From Ascidia mentula (Eukaryota > Chordata > Ascidiacea > Phlebobranchia > Ascidiidae), in NCBI GenBank assembly GCA_947561715.1, contig OX387205.1, forward strand, positions 12,715,001 to 12,779,000: 64,000 bases of DNA. Reading direction: 5' to 3'. Below, one piece after another: positions 60,954 to 64,000 of this stretch; position 1 is the first letter of the stretch; every line of letters starts with the position of its first letter. A program made the position numbers and the translations under genes. The notes below the pieces were generated by a model. The model was given only the letters and a program-made list of their open reading frames with translations, was not told the DNA's origin and ran no database searches.

Positions 60954-63900
60954 ACTTGATATCCCAACATGTGAGGTGAGAGGGCACATCTTTGGCTCCA
61001 AACACCGAGGGCCCCTTTTTTCTTGAAGCGTCGTTTTCGTCAAAACTTCGCCTCCACGCGGGGTTAACACCAGGGTTTTAATATTTAATTGTTATCTCCT
61101 CCAGCAGCGAGTCGTGCTTTCGTCGTTGGAAAGCTGCAGGAAGCGATTCAGATTCAGATAAGTTTTCTCCTTGGGAGATTTTTGATGGAAAAAGAAATCA
61201 CTTGATGAGAACGGTTTTTGTTTGGCGCACGCAAACCGCACATGTGAATCAGAAAAAAATTCCGGCCACGAAAAAATTCCAGCCACAAATGTTAATGAAA
61301 GCGCGTGACTGTGACATGCATAATTTCGGATAAACGAATCGGACAACGTGACATAATTATTTCCAAATTATTTATGTAGTTTTGCATTTACGTAACGATT
61401 TGTAAGTTTCAAACTGTAATCTGATGCACAGTACCCAGAACATGTGCGTGAGTTACACACAATTGACGCGACTGTAGGGAAATCTATACGAACCCATGTA
61501 TGTGACCTCACACGAATTTTCCAAAATTCACGTTATCCCAATTTCAATCTTTACTCTCATACAACTGCCTTCTTTGGCCACATATATTTTTCATGGCCCC
61601 ATATAACAACCGTTGCGGATACTTCTCGCAAAACAAACTCACTAAATGAAACTTTGTACAGTTACAAACCATATAAAGAACAAGCTTCGCGTCCATTTGA
61701 AGTGAACAGTAACAACCCTTCGCCACTCCGGCATAACTGTTCATCGTTAAACAAGAAGTAAAAGAACCTATGGCGTAATACGGCTTCGTGTCGCGTATTT
61801 GCAAAACACCAAATGCATCTCGTTACATAAAGTTTTTAAAATTGACCATTCACGGTCGGCACGCGATGGAAGTATCAATAATTTATTTGCTGGCTGTGAA
61901 ACAAATTGACCTCTTCTGTACAAGTAGTCACAAGATAGTTTTTGCCAGCCATGCCAAGGCTTCAATGGGGTCTATACCTGTAGCCTACTTGGTTAGCTTC
62001 CAAAAGAACTTGTGTGTGTTGTCTAAATCAGAAAATTGTGATGGAAAGAATTTATCATACATCCAATTTCTCATCACCAAATACTTCGACAAATTAAAAT
62101 TTCTTTTAAATTTTCATGTAAGTTACTTCTTACAAATTACTTTCGGGTTGTTTACACGCCAATAAATTCCAATTAAACAGTTTGAATGAGCAAGTTGTAC
62201 CTCATCCTATTTCCCCGGGGTATTCCTGCTGGACAGCGTGTAGTTTTTAAATTGACACGATTTGTTACAACATGGCCTGTATTGTATTTTGTTTTGCTTC
62301 GCAGTGCATGGCATTTTTGACCAAAACTTAAACTGACTTTCCATCGCAAAAACAGCAAAAAGCCTTTAACTAACATGATTAATTTAGCAACCAAAATAAC
62401 TACCTTGACATAGACAAGGCACAATGCCAATGTTAACAAAGCTTTGTCTAAATTAAATATTTCCGCATGGCCGAGTTGCTACATTAGTTCACTAAATTCA
62501 TGAAAAAATCCAGATCTTCAAACAAAACTTCAAATTTTACATATTGGTTGACTTCAAACCTGATCTCATGCTTCGACAGCAGTGACAGGTTAAACTTTGT
62601 TAAGACCTACAAACCTTTGGGATTGAATCTGATGACTCTTCAATCAAGTCGACCTTCACCTCAAACTTTAATTACCAACATGAACAATACAGCCTGTATA
62701 AATGATGACAAATTCATTTCGAGAAACGTTTCAGTTGTTTCTACAACTATTCTCACAGCACTACATGCACTTTTGGATGATCTTTACACTAGTTACATTG
62801 ACTGTATTCCTTATTCAAACTGTCCCAAATTTAGTTATGTTCAGATTTTTCTCAGAAATTTTAAAAGTCCGCTTTTTTTATCAAATCCTTCGCAAACCGA
62901 AGCCTTGTTGTTTCCTCCTTACTGCACTGAGCAAACTGTTCTCTAAGCTCTCTTAAAAGGGTTTTTGTCGGGCGCAGTTATCATTGACAAAAATGCATCA
63001 TCCCGATAATTAAGTATGACTTGACAGCCACGATAACCATCGTGGAGTTCACAGTTACCGCATAACGTGCAACATATACTGTAGCTCACGGGTCACCCTA
63101 ACGCCACGCTGAAAGGCGGGCATGCAAAAAAACACCCAAATCCATCGCCTAAATAAAACATAAGCCCGATATGCCAGCCACTTTACGCTTCCAAAAATCA
63201 CCATTTAATATTCCGCACGATATGTAATCTAACACAGTCTTCATATTGCAAACGTTGCTCTAGGAAAGGCATCAAATGTGATATCTTCCCAACACTATAA
63301 TGACACATATATAGCAGATCGATGTGCTAGATGATTTAAAATTAATAAGGGACATAATGCACGCTGTTTATAGCACCACATATCAAACGCCAATACTCGC
63401 TAAAATTTTAACTTACAATTTAAAACTTATTCCTCGTAGAAAGATGATTTTATATTCGTAAAAATGCTCCCATGTCATATTTTCAGCAACAAACTATCCA
63501 TTTATTGCACTTTCGTTGGCAGCAAAATTTATTTTTTAATAACATGCTCCCAATTATTTTTCTCAGTGCTCATTGGAGCCAATACATTATTCATATCCAA
63601 TCACCGCTCGAAATCCGCAGATGTTGCATAATTGTTGTATCATACCTAACAGCGCCTAAAAGTCCTCAAATAAGTTGTTTTGGTCTTCGTGATTACGTTA
63701 AACCCACATTGCGTTCTGGACCACCAATAGCACACCTCATCGGTCATCCAATGACTCGTGACTCGTTGATCTGTTGATCGTTGACTCATTACCTAACTAT
63801 AGATGGTAGTTTGATAAAAGCAAAGTTCTGTTTTGTTTTCCGCCGCACGTTTACATGTAAATTATTTACTCCCAATCTGCATGTCATGCAATTGTCATGA

Positions 63901-64000
63901 ATGATTTAACTGGGTTAGAGGCAGGCCTCCTGAATGCTTAGTGGTCGGAAAAGAAATACTCGACGCAAGGTTTAGGATGACGTCATGTGTGTATTTGTTC
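60954..64000. other. Region upstream of the LRR-Ig gene, no gene recognised
   Basis: It should hold the promoter of the minus-strand LRR-Ig gene. The longest frame (62500-62946 plus, 148 codons) shows no motif. A 17-bp imperfect direct duplication (gaaaaaattccggccac type) lies at about 61253-61286. Nothing else stands out. Confidence 0.4.

Noticed and set aside
62500-62946. 148-codon open frame on the plus strand
   Set aside because: Low-complexity Ser/Asn/Thr-rich sequence without motifs or a plausible promoter; left out.

Overview
The window is animal nuclear DNA: AT-rich, with short GT-AG introns of a few hundred bases and genes made of many small exons. The families (PDE9-type phosphodiesterase, ANKRD45, GT10 fucosyltransferase, astacin, LRR-Ig surface protein) and the compact introns suggest an invertebrate deuterostome. 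An ascidian such as Ciona fits best, but this is inference; I could not run a search. I joined exons by hand using splice consensus, reading phase and family similarity.

Layout. (1) 728-3003, minus: complete four-exon alpha-1,3-fucosyltransferase (GT10), 438 residues, type II membrane protein. (2) 5097-5708, minus: three-exon gene for a 105-residue secreted protein with amphipathic-helix character, not recognised. (3) 6468-9470, minus: eight-exon secreted astacin homologue of 324 residues with an antistasin-like domain before its pro-segment; the catalytic Glu of the zinc motif is Met. (4) 9925-12172, plus: ANKRD45-like gene, head-to-head with the astacin gene across about 455 bases, with a GC-AG intron, a hAT-type MITE in intron 1 and a second possible 3' end. 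(5) 12173-26779: about 14.6 kb without a gene I can support; it holds a 28-bp minisatellite carrying forkhead-type motifs, a CRE/E-box-rich stretch and one weak exon candidate. (6) 26780-44826, minus: PDE9-like phosphodiesterase, 430 residues in seven exons; the first coding exon lies 13.3 kb upstream of the second and is joined on splice and phase evidence. (7) 44876-54973: about 10 kb without a supported gene, containing a near-perfect 81-base hairpin. (8) 54974-60953, minus: ten-exon LRR-Ig cell-surface protein of 674 residues with a signal peptide and a probable GPI-anchor signal. (9) 60954-64000: nothing supported.

The genes do not form an operon or obvious pathway. Four encode secretory-route products (Golgi transferase, two secreted proteins, one surface receptor-like protein). 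The most unusual locus is the antistasin-astacin gene, which looks like a protease homologue that has lost its general base while keeping the zinc ligands, disulphide cysteines and tyrosine of the Met-turn.
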